64,000 nt of DNA from Selaginella moellendorffii (taxonomy: Eukaryota > Streptophyta > Lycopodiopsida > Selaginellales > Selaginellaceae), in contig NW_003314382.1 in NCBI RefSeq assembly GCF_000143415.4, positions 179,755-243,754 of the forward strand, read 5' to 3'. Under the pieces are notes generated by a model, which saw only the letters and a list, made by a program, of their open reading frames with translations, was not told where the DNA came from and did not search any database. Positions 53,221 to 62,890 of the stretch are shown here, piece after piece. The position numbers and the translations under genes are program-made. The first letter of the stretch is position 1. Each line of letters begins with the position of its first letter.

Positions 53221-54012
53221 TCAAAACATGGGTGACCTTGTTGGGATACCTTTCCTTGCCCGCTTTCTAAATCCTTGAAGAGCAGGAGCTTGACGCTTGT
53301 CATGCTCGACAGTATTACAAGGGGCACTAAACACATGTACTGCTTCGTCCATTCTCCTCCTCGCACAAACTTGCTCAATGGAGCTTTGCTCTGGCTGCTT
53401 TCGTTTCCTGTTGGATGGAGCCTTTTTCGCCTTGGGAGCCCTAGGTCGATCCTTTGGCTTGACCTTAACGACCCGGGCTTGATGATCGTTGAGCTCACTT
53501 CTCGGTTGCATTCGTTGTGCATCACCATCTGGGGCGACCTCGCCAAAAGGTGGCGGAATGTTCTTCTCCTGACCCTGATCGACTTGGGCCTGCTGATGCG
53601 CGACGAACCCTTCACACTGGAGCTTGCAGTAGAGCGAGCAGTAGAGAGCTCCGTGCAGCACCCTCTTGCAGTGGCGGCATAGTACCGAGTTTTGCACCTC
53701 TATTCCTCGGGGCCTGGCGTGGAGATAAAAGATTGGGCCTCCGTTGATGGTAAACGTCTCCAGCCCCGACGTATCGATGAGGCGCTCCGCTTCACACGCC
53801 TTGACTGCAGTAAGGCGGCCTGAGATTACGATCTGCAAAGCGTTTCGGGAGTCGCAAGTCCGGTGATCCTTTTTGCATTCTTGACACAGGGACACTAAGC
53901 ACTGCTTGCAGAAGAAGCTCTTCTTGCGTTTCCCGGATGTGCAGTTGGCGTGGAGTTCACACACTGTGAAGAAGTCCGTCACGTTCAACAGAGCTTGCAA
54001 CCACGACGCCAT
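53221..54012 (-). CDS. PLATZ-family zinc-binding transcription factor
   Basis: Single exon, 263 residues from MASWLQALLNVTDFF; the frame is open 31 codons further upstream to another ATG, but PLATZ proteins usually start just before this WL motif. The PLATZ region runs over about residues 1-130: WLQALL, CELH, FFCKQCLVSLCQECKKDHRT, LQIVISGRLTAVKACEAERL, TFTINGGPIFYLHARPR, LCRHCKRVLHGALYCSLYCK. The rest is basic (KPKDRPRAPKAKKAPSNRKR, a likely nuclear localisation signal). PLATZ proteins are plant-specific zinc-dependent DNA-binding proteins that favour A/T-rich sites and mostly repress. The absence of introns is unusual for the family. Confidence 0.9.
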   Translation of the reverse strand: MASWLQALLNVTDFFTVCELHANCTSGKRKKSFFCKQCLVSLCQECKKDHRTCDSRNALQIVISGRLTAVKACEAERLIDTSGLETFTINGGPIFYLHARPRGIEVQNSVLCRHCKRVLHGALYCSLYCKLQCEGFVAHQQAQVDQGQEKNIPPPFGEVAPDGDAQRMQPRSELNDHQARVVKVKPKDRPRAPKAKKAPSNRKRKQPEQSSIEQVCARRRMDEAVHVFSAPCNTVEHDKRQAPALQGFRKRARKGIPTRSPMF

Positions 54013-54144
54013 AACTCTCGTAAAGGAAAATGTGTCTTCCCTTAGGTCTCCACTGTTTAGATGCTCGTGTTTAAGTAGTTCCTTTTGGTAACTTAGGAAA
54101 ATCACCTTTAGGTCGTGGTTACATAAAATGTTTCCCTGAATTAA

Positions 54145-54216
54145 TGCATCAGCCGGGAGTCGAACCCGGGTCTATTGCTTGGAAGGCAATTATCCTAACC
54201 ATTGGACTACTGATGC
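54145..54216 (-). tRNA. tRNA-Gly (anticodon UCC)
   Basis: On the minus strand the cloverleaf is complete. The acceptor arm GCATCAG pairs with CTGATGC, plus discriminator A. An A-box-like TAGTCCAATGGTTAGGA is followed by the anticodon stem-loop TTGC-CTTCCAA-GCAA with anticodon TCC, and a T arm CCGGG-TTCGACT-CCCGG (B box GGTTCGACTCC). No intron. A TTTT terminator lies about 17 nt downstream. Confidence 0.96.
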
Positions 54217-54305
54217 TTAATGCATTTGGTTAAAACTCTTACCTTAACTGCCGGCTTAAAAAGTCTTAACATAATAAAGCTCATATTTAGCTTGAACCAA
54301 ATGTT

Positions 54306-56180
54306 ATGCTCCTCAGGAATGAGAGGAAACGAGCGAGATCTCTTCTCGATCTGACTGGAAGCTCTTTCTCCTCCGAATCATTCGATTGGAAAGAAGCTGC
54401 AAGAGCCATCAAAGTCGCCGGCGCAGCCAGGGACCTCGCCCGCTCTCGAATCATCCACGCCCAAATCAGCGCGAGCAAGACTAACAGAGGCGATCGATTC
54501 CTACTCAATCTCCTCATCGAGAGCTATGGAAAATGCCACAGCGCTGCCGACGCATTGGCGGTGTTCCAATCGATGCCAATGCCCAACACATTCTCCTATA
54601 ATCTCCTTATTACAGCATTTGCCCAGGCCGGGCATTTGGAGGAGGCCAGATCCACGTTCGAGGAGCTCCCGCTCAAGAGCGTGGTCTCATGGACGGCCAT
54701 GATCACTGCCTACGCCAATGTCGGACACGTGGACCTCGCGCGATCGTTCTTTGATAGAATGCCACAGCCCAATCTCGTTTCCTGGACCGCCATTCTCCAG
54801 GGCTATGCCCTAGCTGGGGATCTCGAGGGCGCGCGCCAGATCTTCTACTCCATGCCGGAGGATCGCGATGCCGTGGCTGTCAACGCGATGATCGTCGCCT
54901 ACGCGGACAGCGGCCACACGGTCGAGGCGCGGGGCTTGTTCGATGGGATCGTCCAGGGCAGGGATTTGGTTTCTTGGAACACGATGATCCAGGCGTACGC
55001 GACGAGCGGGCGAGTGGAATCCTCGCGATGGATCTTTGAGAGAATGCCGGCCAGGGATGTGTTCTCGTGGACGGCGCTGCTCACCGCGAACGCCCAGGTG
55101 GGTGGAGCGGTGGAGTGCCGCCGGATCTTCGACACCATGCCGGGGAAGAATCTGGTCTCGTGGAATGGGATGCTGCTGGGTTACAGCCAATCCGGCCAGG
55201 CGGATCTCGCGAGAGTCTTGCTCGAGAGAATGCCGTGCTGGGACGAGAATTCGTGGAACACGGTGATTACAGCGCTTGGGCAGGGTGGAGAGATGGACGC
55301 CGCAAGGGATCTGCTAGAGAAGTACCAGGATTTGGGAAGCGTGGTGGTGTGGAGCGCGCTTGTCAAGGGATTTGCCTTGAATGGGTATCTTGAAGAGGCT
55401 GAGAAGCTCTTCCACTCGAGGCTGGATCTAGACACAGTGGCCTGGACGTCGATGCTCGCTGCTTACGCGCTCAAAGGGCTGATGGACAGAGCTAGAGAAA
55501 CTTTCGATCGAATGCCCAGCAAGGACTTGGTAGCGTTCACAGCCTTGATCCAAGGATATGCCCAGAGCGGGCATATTGCCGAGGCTCGTCGTGTCTTCTC
55601 ACGGATGCCCAAGAACAGTGCTCTCTCTTGGACAACGATGATTCAAGCGCTCGGACAGGCCGGCCAGCTCCAGGAAGCTCGGATACTCTTCGATGCCACT
55701 CCCCAGCAGTGTGTGATCGCCTGGACAACGATGATCCAAGCCTATGCTAGCAGCGGCATGGACGATGAGTCTCTGGAGCTCTTCCGGCTGCTGGATCAAG
55801 CTGGGCTGAGGCCAAACACGATCACTTATCTGGGAGTTCTAACTGCTTGCTCTCACGCTGGGCTCGTCGACGATGGCCATTACTACTTCGTCTCCATGTC
55901 CAGGGACCAGGAGATTGTTCCGAGCGTGGAGCATTTCCACTGCATGGTGGACATCCTTGCTCGGTCTGGGCGCGTGAGCGATGCCGTGGAGCTCGTGCAG
56001 AGTATGCCTTTTGTGCCCGACTCCATGGCATTGACAACGCTGCTCAATTCTTGTCGAGCGGATGGTGATGTTGGTCGTGGAGCCTCAGTTGCAGAGTCAC
56101 TTCTTAGAAGCCATCCGGAGAACACGTCGGGATACTCGCTTCTGGCAGGGATTTTTGCTGGAGCTACAGAGGAGGCCTGA
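54306..56180 (+). CDS. PLS-type PPR protein with tandem S repeats
   Basis: Single-exon ORF, 624 residues. The N-terminus is basic and Ser-rich (MLLRNERKRARSLLDLTGSS), a possible organelle presequence. After ARSRIIHAQISASKTNRGDR and SYGKCHSAADALAVFQ, about 14 tandem 31-residue S motifs follow. Then come the L repeat GLRPNTITYLGVLTACSHAG, S2-like MVDILARSGRVSDAVELVQS, and an E1-like end (SLLRSHPENTSGYSLLAGIF). No DYW. Predicted organelle RNA binding. The start lies 89 bp from the tRNA-Gly gene. Confidence 0.9.
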   Translation: MLLRNERKRARSLLDLTGSSFSSESFDWKEAARAIKVAGAARDLARSRIIHAQISASKTNRGDRFLLNLLIESYGKCHSAADALAVFQSMPMPNTFSYNLLITAFAQAGHLEEARSTFEELPLKSVVSWTAMITAYANVGHVDLARSFFDRMPQPNLVSWTAILQGYALAGDLEGARQIFYSMPEDRDAVAVNAMIVAYADSGHTVEARGLFDGIVQGRDLVSWNTMIQAYATSGRVESSRWIFERMPARDVFSWTALLTANAQVGGAVECRRIFDTMPGKNLVSWNGMLLGYSQSGQADLARVLLERMPCWDENSWNTVITALGQGGEMDAARDLLEKYQDLGSVVVWSALVKGFALNGYLEEAEKLFHSRLDLDTVAWTSMLAAYALKGLMDRARETFDRMPSKDLVAFTALIQGYAQSGHIAEARRVFSRMPKNSALSWTTMIQALGQAGQLQEARILFDATPQQCVIAWTTMIQAYASSGMDDESLELFRLLDQAGLRPNTITYLGVLTACSHAGLVDDGHYYFVSMSRDQEIVPSVEHFHCMVDILARSGRVSDAVELVQSMPFVPDSMALTTLLNSCRADGDVGRGASVAESLLRSHPENTSGYSLLAGIFAGATEEA

Positions 56181-56420
56181 GAATTTCGGAAGAATCAAGT
56201 AAGAGATTGATTCATATTTGGCTTCTAAAACTTGGTTTTTCTTTCTTCCAGTGGCTAGTTGCTTTGCTTGGCTTCTAGGTGCATGGTAAGAAAGTTTTTT
56301 TTCTTTCTTTCGTTCTTATAAGTTTTTATGCTGTTACAGGAGGTCGCTTTCTAGAAGTAAGAAAAAATCAACGGTATGTTTGTCTAGAAGTTTTGACTGA
56401 GATTTTTTTTTGTTGTGGCT

Positions 56421-57672
56421 ATGGCCGTCTCTGTACAGGGCTCAGCGCTAGGACAATTGCGTCTTGGGAGCGCAATTGTGACACCAAAAGGATCAAAACT
56501 TTGCTTCACTTCATTGCGTAAATTTTCTCCAAAGGCCGCGCTTGCTGAGAAACCAGCACCAACAAAGGTACATTTCCTCCTTCTAGTTCCCAACCAAGCT
56601 AGTTGTAGCTGTTTGTTAGACTGGATCTTGGTCGTGGAGGCACAACAATTCCTCCTTGAAAATCAATTTTGTCGAGCAATCCAGTGTTGGAGACAAATGC
56701 CTGCTACTACTTCCAACTGTGTCGGACGTGAGCACCACGGAAGAATGGAAAGCCGTGTCTCAAGATATCGTCACAAAGGACAGTTCGTGGAGGTCTGTGA
56801 TTGTGGATTGGCCGGGATTTGGCCTCTCGGACAGGCCAGCGATAGACTACACTGCTGATACCTTGGAAAAGTTCCTCGTAGACTTTGTCATGGCTCAAGA
56901 TGGACCTCTTGGAAGCACAACAGGTCAGTGTACATTTTTTTCTTTGCTCTAGAACTCTAGTGCAAGAGTTAACTAGTTTCTTATACTCCAGCTCCAGTGA
57001 TTGCCGGAGGTGGTCATGCTGCAACCATTGCCGCAAAGGCCATCGCCGGAGGAAAGATAAATGCCCGAGCTTTGGTTGCGGTAGCTCCAACATGGGCCGG
57101 ACCTTTGCCAATTGTTTTCGGACAAAGTCCCGATGCCGTATCCAAGTAAGCAGTGCTTAGTTCCAAAGTCATTCTTTTCTTTCTCAACTTTATCGCTTTT
57201 GCCATTGTTTACGCACAGGTATGGATTCCTTCGAGGAGCTTTGCGAGCTCCTGCCGTGGGCTGGGCTCTTTACAACGCACTCGTGAGCAGCCGGAGCAAC
57301 ATACGAAAACAGTACGAAAGTCACGTCTACTCAGAGTCGAGCAACGTGACTGACGCCATCGTCGATAGCCGCCTCGCTCTCACCAAGCTCCCGGGAGCTC
57401 GCTACGCTCCTGCGGCCTTTCTCACTGGCCTGCTTGATCCAGTGAAGAGCCGGGAAGAATTTGTGGAGCTGTTTGGCGCTCTGGACGGGAAAGTCCCAGC
57501 GTTGGTCATGGTTTCCACGGCCAGTCCGAGGCGCTCCAGAGCCGAGATGGAAGCTCTCCGGGATGCCAAGGGTGTGGCCAAGCTTGTGGAAATTCCAGGA
57601 GCTCTCTTGGCACACGAGGAGTTCCCTGGACGAGTTGCTAGTGAGCTCTATGAATTCCTCTCAAATCTATGA
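56421..57672 (+). CDS. Plastid alpha/beta-hydrolase-fold protein lacking the usual nucleophile, four exons
   Basis: Exons 56421-56567, 56620-56923, 56992-57145 and 57219-57672, in phase, 352 residues. The start ATG of MAVSVQGSALGQLRLG opens a plastid transit peptide. Exon 2 begins TGSWSWRHNNSSLKINFVEQ, the W-x-W...I-x-F start of plant plastid alpha/beta hydrolases, followed by LLLLPTVSDVSTTEEW and VIVDWPGFGLSDRPAIDY. At the nucleophile elbow, where family members carry G-x-S-x-G, this protein reads VIAGGGHAAT (about 153-162), so Ser is replaced by Gly. PTWAGPLP and a C-terminal cap-like region with VPALVMVSTASPRRSRAEME and a late His (LAHEEFPG) remain. Probably a non-hydrolytic or altered member (inference). 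Confidence 0.82.
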
Positions 57673-58447
57673 ATTGGAAGTTTGGCCCATAAAGTTTCTC
57701 TCATATCATGTGTCAAACAAAGAGTTCCTCGCTAATCTATGAATGAAAGTTTCCTCTTTGATAGTTTCTGCCAATAGTTTTCTCGATCGTGTCAAGCAAT
57801 GAGTGACTTGTGTCCATCGTGATCTCATATTCTTCTTCTCGTCAACAATTCATTGACTTTGCCATAATCAACTAGTGTTGACCATAGTTATACCACCTTT
57901 CATAGAGGTTTCTAACGAACACAGCAATGCAGCTACGTGGTGCTAGTCTTTGCATGCAACACATATACTCATAAGCCACGTGGTAAATACACGCGACTTC
58001 TACTTTCGCCGGCGCGAATATTCGCTGGTGGCCACCCACAATTTCCCGCTCTCGGACTACCTGTCGTGGCGAGTCCACAGCCGTCGGATCTCCCATCCAA
58101 CGGCCCACAACACCCCGGCTGCACCCCTTGGTGATCTGGTGTTCTTCCTCGCTGACTAGAAAAATGCGCGGCGAGGGCGGCCATTGTAGAGGAAGCGTGG
58201 ACGCGAAGGATCACAGCGCGTGGGGGTTGGATTGCCGCTGCCGCCATCGCCGCGACGACACCAGATCGAGAGCACTCAACCGCAGTGGGGCCGAGGTTGG
58301 ATCTTCCTTCTTCCTGTTCCTAGGGTTTTGCAACGCGTCGAGTACCAGCAGTGGCCGCGCTCTCGTTTCTTGCTCGAGCCAAGCTCCAATCCGGCTTCTC
58401 TCCAGGTGAAATCTTGAGCCAGTCCCGTTGTGGCAAGGATTTGATCC
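57673..58447. promoter_or_regulatory. CLPD upstream region with ACGT elements
   Basis: Intergenic 775 bp. A perfect G-box/ABRE core CCACGTGG (CACGTG at 57977-57982) and a TACGTGG at 57934-57940 lie about 470-515 bp before the CLPD ATG. ACGT-core elements mediate ABA and dehydration response in flowering plants, where CLPD/ERD1 is dehydration-induced; function here is inference. ORFs in this region look non-coding. Confidence 0.5.
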
Positions 58448-61400
58448 ATGGCGATGGCGGCCGCGAGCACGTCGAACACGATTCACCAGGCGCGCATTTT
58501 CGAGCACGGCAGCTCGTCCCCGCGATGTAATCTGGGCAGCCCCGTGTACTACCACAGCAGACCCCCTCCATCGGCGGCAGCGGCGGCGCTGAGGAAGTCG
58601 AGCTGCGCGGCGTTCCTCCAATCGCGCGGGTATCAGCACGAAGGATTGAGGAGGTGCTCCACCGCCATCGATTTCCTCCGCCCAGTTTCATTCTCCGAGG
58701 GATTCGATCAGGCAGTCTCGAGTTCTTTGATAGCAAGAAGTCCCGGCGAGGCTAGAGCTGGTTGCCGGGGCGTCGTGAGCGCGGTCTTTGAGCGATTCAC
58801 GGAGAGAGCTATCAAGTCCATCATGCTCGCCCAGAGGGAGGCCAAGCTGTTTGGAAAGAAGGACGTGGGGACCGAGCAGCTGCTGCTGGGATTGATTGCC
58901 GAGGAGAGGAATGGAGAAGGATTTCTCGGGTCTGGCGTTACCATCGACCGAGCCAGGGAGGCCTTGAAGAACTTGCTCCAGGAGAGCAATCAAACGTTTG
59001 TCACGTCCGATAAGCAAGCGTCCGAGATTCCTTTCTCGAGTGGAAGCAAGAGGGTGTTTGAGGCGGCGCTGGAGCAGTCCAAGAAGATGGGACATAACTA
59101 CATCACCCCGGAGCATATAGCGCTTGCTCTTTTCACGGTGGACGATGGGGGAGCTACAAAGATTCTTGACAAGTACGTGATAGATAGTTAGAAAATGGTT
59201 GATTGAGTGTGGCTGACTCCGTTTTTGCGTGTTTCTTTCAGGCTTGGATTGAAAACGCAAAAGCTACAAGCTGAGTCAATCGTGAGACTACAGGGAGAAC
59301 TTGCCAAGGACGGAAGAACACCGCCTCCTGCTATGAGTTTGCCAGCCAAGTCTGGAGCTACAGCGGCTTCGTCAAGCAAGCGTCCTGGTAGAAAAGGTTC
59401 GCTCTTTACTTATTAGTTTGCTTTCGATGCTTGTCGTCTTACCACGCCGTCTTCTAGAAAAAGGTGCTCTCAACGATTTTTGTGTGGATCTTACCTTACG
59501 TGCTAGTGACGGGAAAATTGATCCTGTTATTGGCCGAGACAGTGAAGTGCAAAGAGTTGTACAGATTCTAGCAAGAAGAACCAAAAACAATCCCATCTTG
59601 CTTGGGGAGCCTGGCGTTGGCAAGACAGCGATTGCTGAAGGCCTTGCCATACGTATTGCGAGTGGAAACGTTCCAGAGTTTCTCACGGTGAGTAGATTTT
59701 TAAACTGCGGTGAAGTTTACTTATTCTTGCTTGCGCATACAGGGGAAGCGAGTGATGTCTCTGGATATGGGATTGCTTCTTGCTGGAGCTAAGGAGCGTG
59801 GTGAACTAGAATCTCGGGTTACAAGCCTCATAGAGGAAACGCGAAAAGCAGGTGAAGTTTTCCGTTTATTTATACTTAGAATGCTGTATCTGACATGCTT
59901 GATATCACCAGGCAATGTTATACTTCTTATAGACGAAGTCCATACGCTCGTTGGGTCGGGTTCTGTTGGTGGAAGAGGTGGAAATAATGGGGCAGGCTTG
60001 GACATTGCGAATCTATTGAAGCCTGCATTAGCGAGAGGCGAACTTCAGGTAAAGATAATGTTTTCAGTGTTAATAACGATTATGCTTACGCTTTTTTCTT
60101 CAGTGTATAGGTGCCACAACACTCGACGAGCATAGAAAACACATTGAAAAAGATAAAGCGCTAGCAAGGAGGTTTCAACCTGTTATTGTAAATGAACCTA
60201 GTCAGGTTTGTGTTGATACTTGGTATATGTTGTTGTTGACGATTTTTTTGGTTTGCAGGAAGACGCTGTAAAGATTCTTTTAGGAATACGTGATAGATAC
60301 GAAGAGTATCACAAATGTAGAATTACACAGGAAGCAGTTGATGCGGCTGTATATTTGTCGTCGAGATACATAGCTGATCGATACCTTCCCGACAAAGCGA
60401 TTGATTTGATCGACGAGGCTGGCAGTAGAGCCCGAATTGATGCGTTTAAGCGCAGGAAAGAAGAGCGAGTCAGCATTCTTTCCAAGACACCTAGCGAGTA
60501 CTGGCAAGCAATTCGGGCTGTCCAGGCTGCTCAAGAAGCTGTAAGTGACCTTTATTTTGCTTGTCGTGCCGAAAGTTGTTCTAACAATTCTTTTTCAGGC
60601 CTTTGTTCCGCAAAGTGCTCTTGGGGACTCGGAGTATCTTATTGAAAGTGCTGCAAACACTTTACCAAAGGCTGTAGATATCGACCAAGAGTCAGTTTCT
60701 TTACCTGTAAATGAACTAATGGAAGGGTATGCACTACTTTTGTTTGTTCTCCGTTTCTTAAGCTTTGTTTCTGTCTGCAGCTCGGTGATAGTTGGACCTT
60801 CAGAAATAGCAGCTGTGACGTCCATGTGGTCTGGTATTCCGATTGAGCAACTTACCTCGGACGAGCAACTGAAGCTTATTAATCTGGAGAAGTTGCTGCA
60901 AACGCGTGTTGTTGGCCAAGATGATGCAGTGAATGCCATATCGCGAGCAGTTCGCAGGGCACGAGTCGGACTTAAGGATCCAAGTCGGCCGATCGCTGCC
61001 ATGCTTTTCTGCGGGCCAACCGGTGTAGGAAAAACGGAGCTTACAAAAGCTCTTGCTCAGCACTTCTTTGGAGCCGTAAGTCCTTTCATACGCATGCACA
61101 TATGGCGCCTTACCACGGTTTTTTTCTTCCAGGAGGACGCCATGATAAGGTTGGATATGAGCGAGTACATGGAGCGTCATACTGTGAGCAAGCTTATCGG
61201 TTCTCCTCCCGGATATGTTGGATATGGCGAGGGTGGAACGCTGACAGAGGCTGTTCGCAAGAGGCCCTTCACTGTTATTCTCTTGGACGAGATCGAGAAA
61301 GCTCATCCCGATATCTTCAACATGCTTTTGCAAATTTTTGAGGACGGTCGCCTTACCGATTCACAGGTAAAGCATTTTCCGTAATGCCTGTAAGCTGACC

Positions 61401-62041
61401 TGCTGGATTCTACAGGGCCGCGTCGTCTCTTTCAGGAACTCGCTTTTGATAATGACATCCAACGTTGGCTCCTCGGCCATAGCAAGAGGAGGAAGCGGCA
61501 AGATCGGTTTCTCGTTCGCGGAAGGTGGCGACGAAGACTACACAAACCTCAAAGGTCTGGTGATGGACGAGCTGAAAAACTTCTTCAGGCCTGAGCTACT
61601 CAACAGAATAGACGAAGTGGTTGTCTTCAGATCGCTAGAGAAAGCTCAGGTGAGAGATAAGTCTCTCATCCCTTTGCGTACGTCGTAACACTTCTTTTGC
61701 AGGTCCGTGCCATTGTTGACATGATGCTAGCCGAGACGAAAGAGAGGCTCGCCAAGCGAGGCATCAATCTGGAGGTGTCGGAAGCAGCCGTGAAGCTGGT
61801 TTGCGACGAGGGCTACGACAAAGCTTACGGAGCTCGTCCCTTGCGGCGAGCGGTCACCAGGATCATCGAAGACGCGGTGAGCGAGTCTCTCCTCTCGTCA
61901 CACTACAGCGAAGGCGATACAGCGCTGCTAGACCTGGACGCCAGTGGCAACCCGGTGGTAGTCCAGCACTCGAAACCAGATAGGTGCGACCATGGCTTGT
62001 GCGTCCAGGTGCGAGCTCCAGTCTCGGTTGCTTCCAGCTGA
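58448..62041 (+). CDS. CLPD: Chloroplast Hsp100 ClpD (ERD1-type Clp ATPase), 12 exons
   Basis: Exons 58448-59172, 59242-59396, 59464-59687, 59743-59851, 59912-60048, 60104-60205, 60259-60540, 60599-60726, 60781-61075, 61133-61366, 61416-61649 and 61703-62041, all in phase, 987 residues. Order: plastid transit peptide; Clp-N repeats starting [20 protein letters not shown], with [17 protein letters not shown] and [19 protein letters not shown], features of ClpD rather than ClpC; AAA+ domain 1 with Walker A GEPGVGKT (about 341-348) and Walker [15 protein letters not shown]+ domain 2 with GPTGVGKT (about 699-706) and [13 protein letters not shown]; a GKIGFSF loop matching the ClpP-docking (IGF) motif; C-terminal AYGARPLRR. 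It unfolds stromal proteins for ClpP/R. Partial copies lie at 43.7-45.2 kb. Confidence 0.97.
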
Positions 62042-62220
62042 TCTTCACGCGTACAGAAATAAGATTCTTGTGAAGATGAAACAATACTGTGTATAGAATC
62101 TATGGACGAAGAAGGAACCTATGAAATGGTACCTTGTAATGGCTAAATCGCGCAAAATTGCAAAGAGAGATTGATGTTTTGTAAAGAAACGGTGGAAGGA
62201 TCATTCGTGTTTTGAGCTTA
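62029..62220. repeat. CLPD 3' end, direct repeat copy 1
   Basis: From GTTGCTTCCAGCTGATCTTC through AAATAAGATTCTTGTGAAGA and AGAGAGATTGATGTTTTGT. It recurs at 62,687-62,890, so the end of the gene is duplicated in the same orientation. Confidence 0.88.
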
Positions 62221-62686
62221 GATTGAGTGACAACCCCATGCAACCATAGTCCAAGTCAATGCTGCTAAAAACTCTCTAAAGTGTTAATTATCAAGATTCG
62301 AACCCCCGACGTGCTTTTTGCCCGAAGTGTTAACTGACTGGTCTAACCTGTTTTATTGAGCTGGCGGAGCAATATTTGGGGTATTTCTTCCGTAAAAGAT
62401 TTTCGCATAAAGTCCTTGTTAATTGGACCCTCGGCCGCCTCGAAGCCGGGTCATCTACTTCCGGTCCACCTCTACACTTACCCGATAACCAATTCCTCAG
62501 CAACCGGGCTCGCGTTAATTTAACATCATACCATGTAGTTAACCGATATGGACGAGGATTGGCCTCTTCCAAGATGCTTGACGCCGAGAAGAAGATCCAC
62601 CGCATAGCAAGCGGCACCTGGTGGGATCACTGCGCGAATTCTATGACTCGGTGGTGGTGGACCGTGCGACTATGGCATGTGTCTTG
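62221..62686. mobile_element. Insert between the CLPD 3' repeats, with a SINE-like tRNA-related segment
   Basis: On the minus strand at about 62,355-62,290, TTAGACCAGTCAGTTAACAC, then CGGGGGTTCGAATCTTGATA, resembles the A- and B-box arrangement of a tRNA-derived SINE head. The cloverleaf is not complete, so it is not a tRNA gene. The remainder (to 62,686) is unrecognised. Confidence 0.45.
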
Positions 62687-62890
62687 GTTGCTTCCAGCTG
62701 ATCTTCACGGCACAGAAATAAGATTCTTGTGAAGATGAAACCAAAAAATGTGTATAGAAGAAGGAACTTCGAGCCTATGAAATGGTACTGTCTTCAGGTA
62801 TCTAGATCACGCAAAGTTGCGGAGAGAGATTGATGTCTTGTGAAGAAACTGTGTAGACTTTAGAGGAAGGATCGTTCGCGTTGTTAAAAC
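62687..62890. repeat. CLPD 3' end, direct repeat copy 2
   Basis: Second copy of the CLPD terminus and 3' flank, with small indels. It overlaps the 3' end of the minus-strand PPR gene, whose last codons are therefore built on duplicated CLPD flank. Confidence 0.85.

Noticed and set aside
58128-58639. ORFs on both strands upstream of and inside CLPD exon 1
   Set aside because: Low-complexity, Arg/Ser-rich shadow frames; the CLPD transit-peptide frame explains the region.
62290-62355. Second tRNA gene
   Set aside because: A- and B-box-like words are present but the acceptor and anticodon arms do not pair; treated as a SINE-like remnant.
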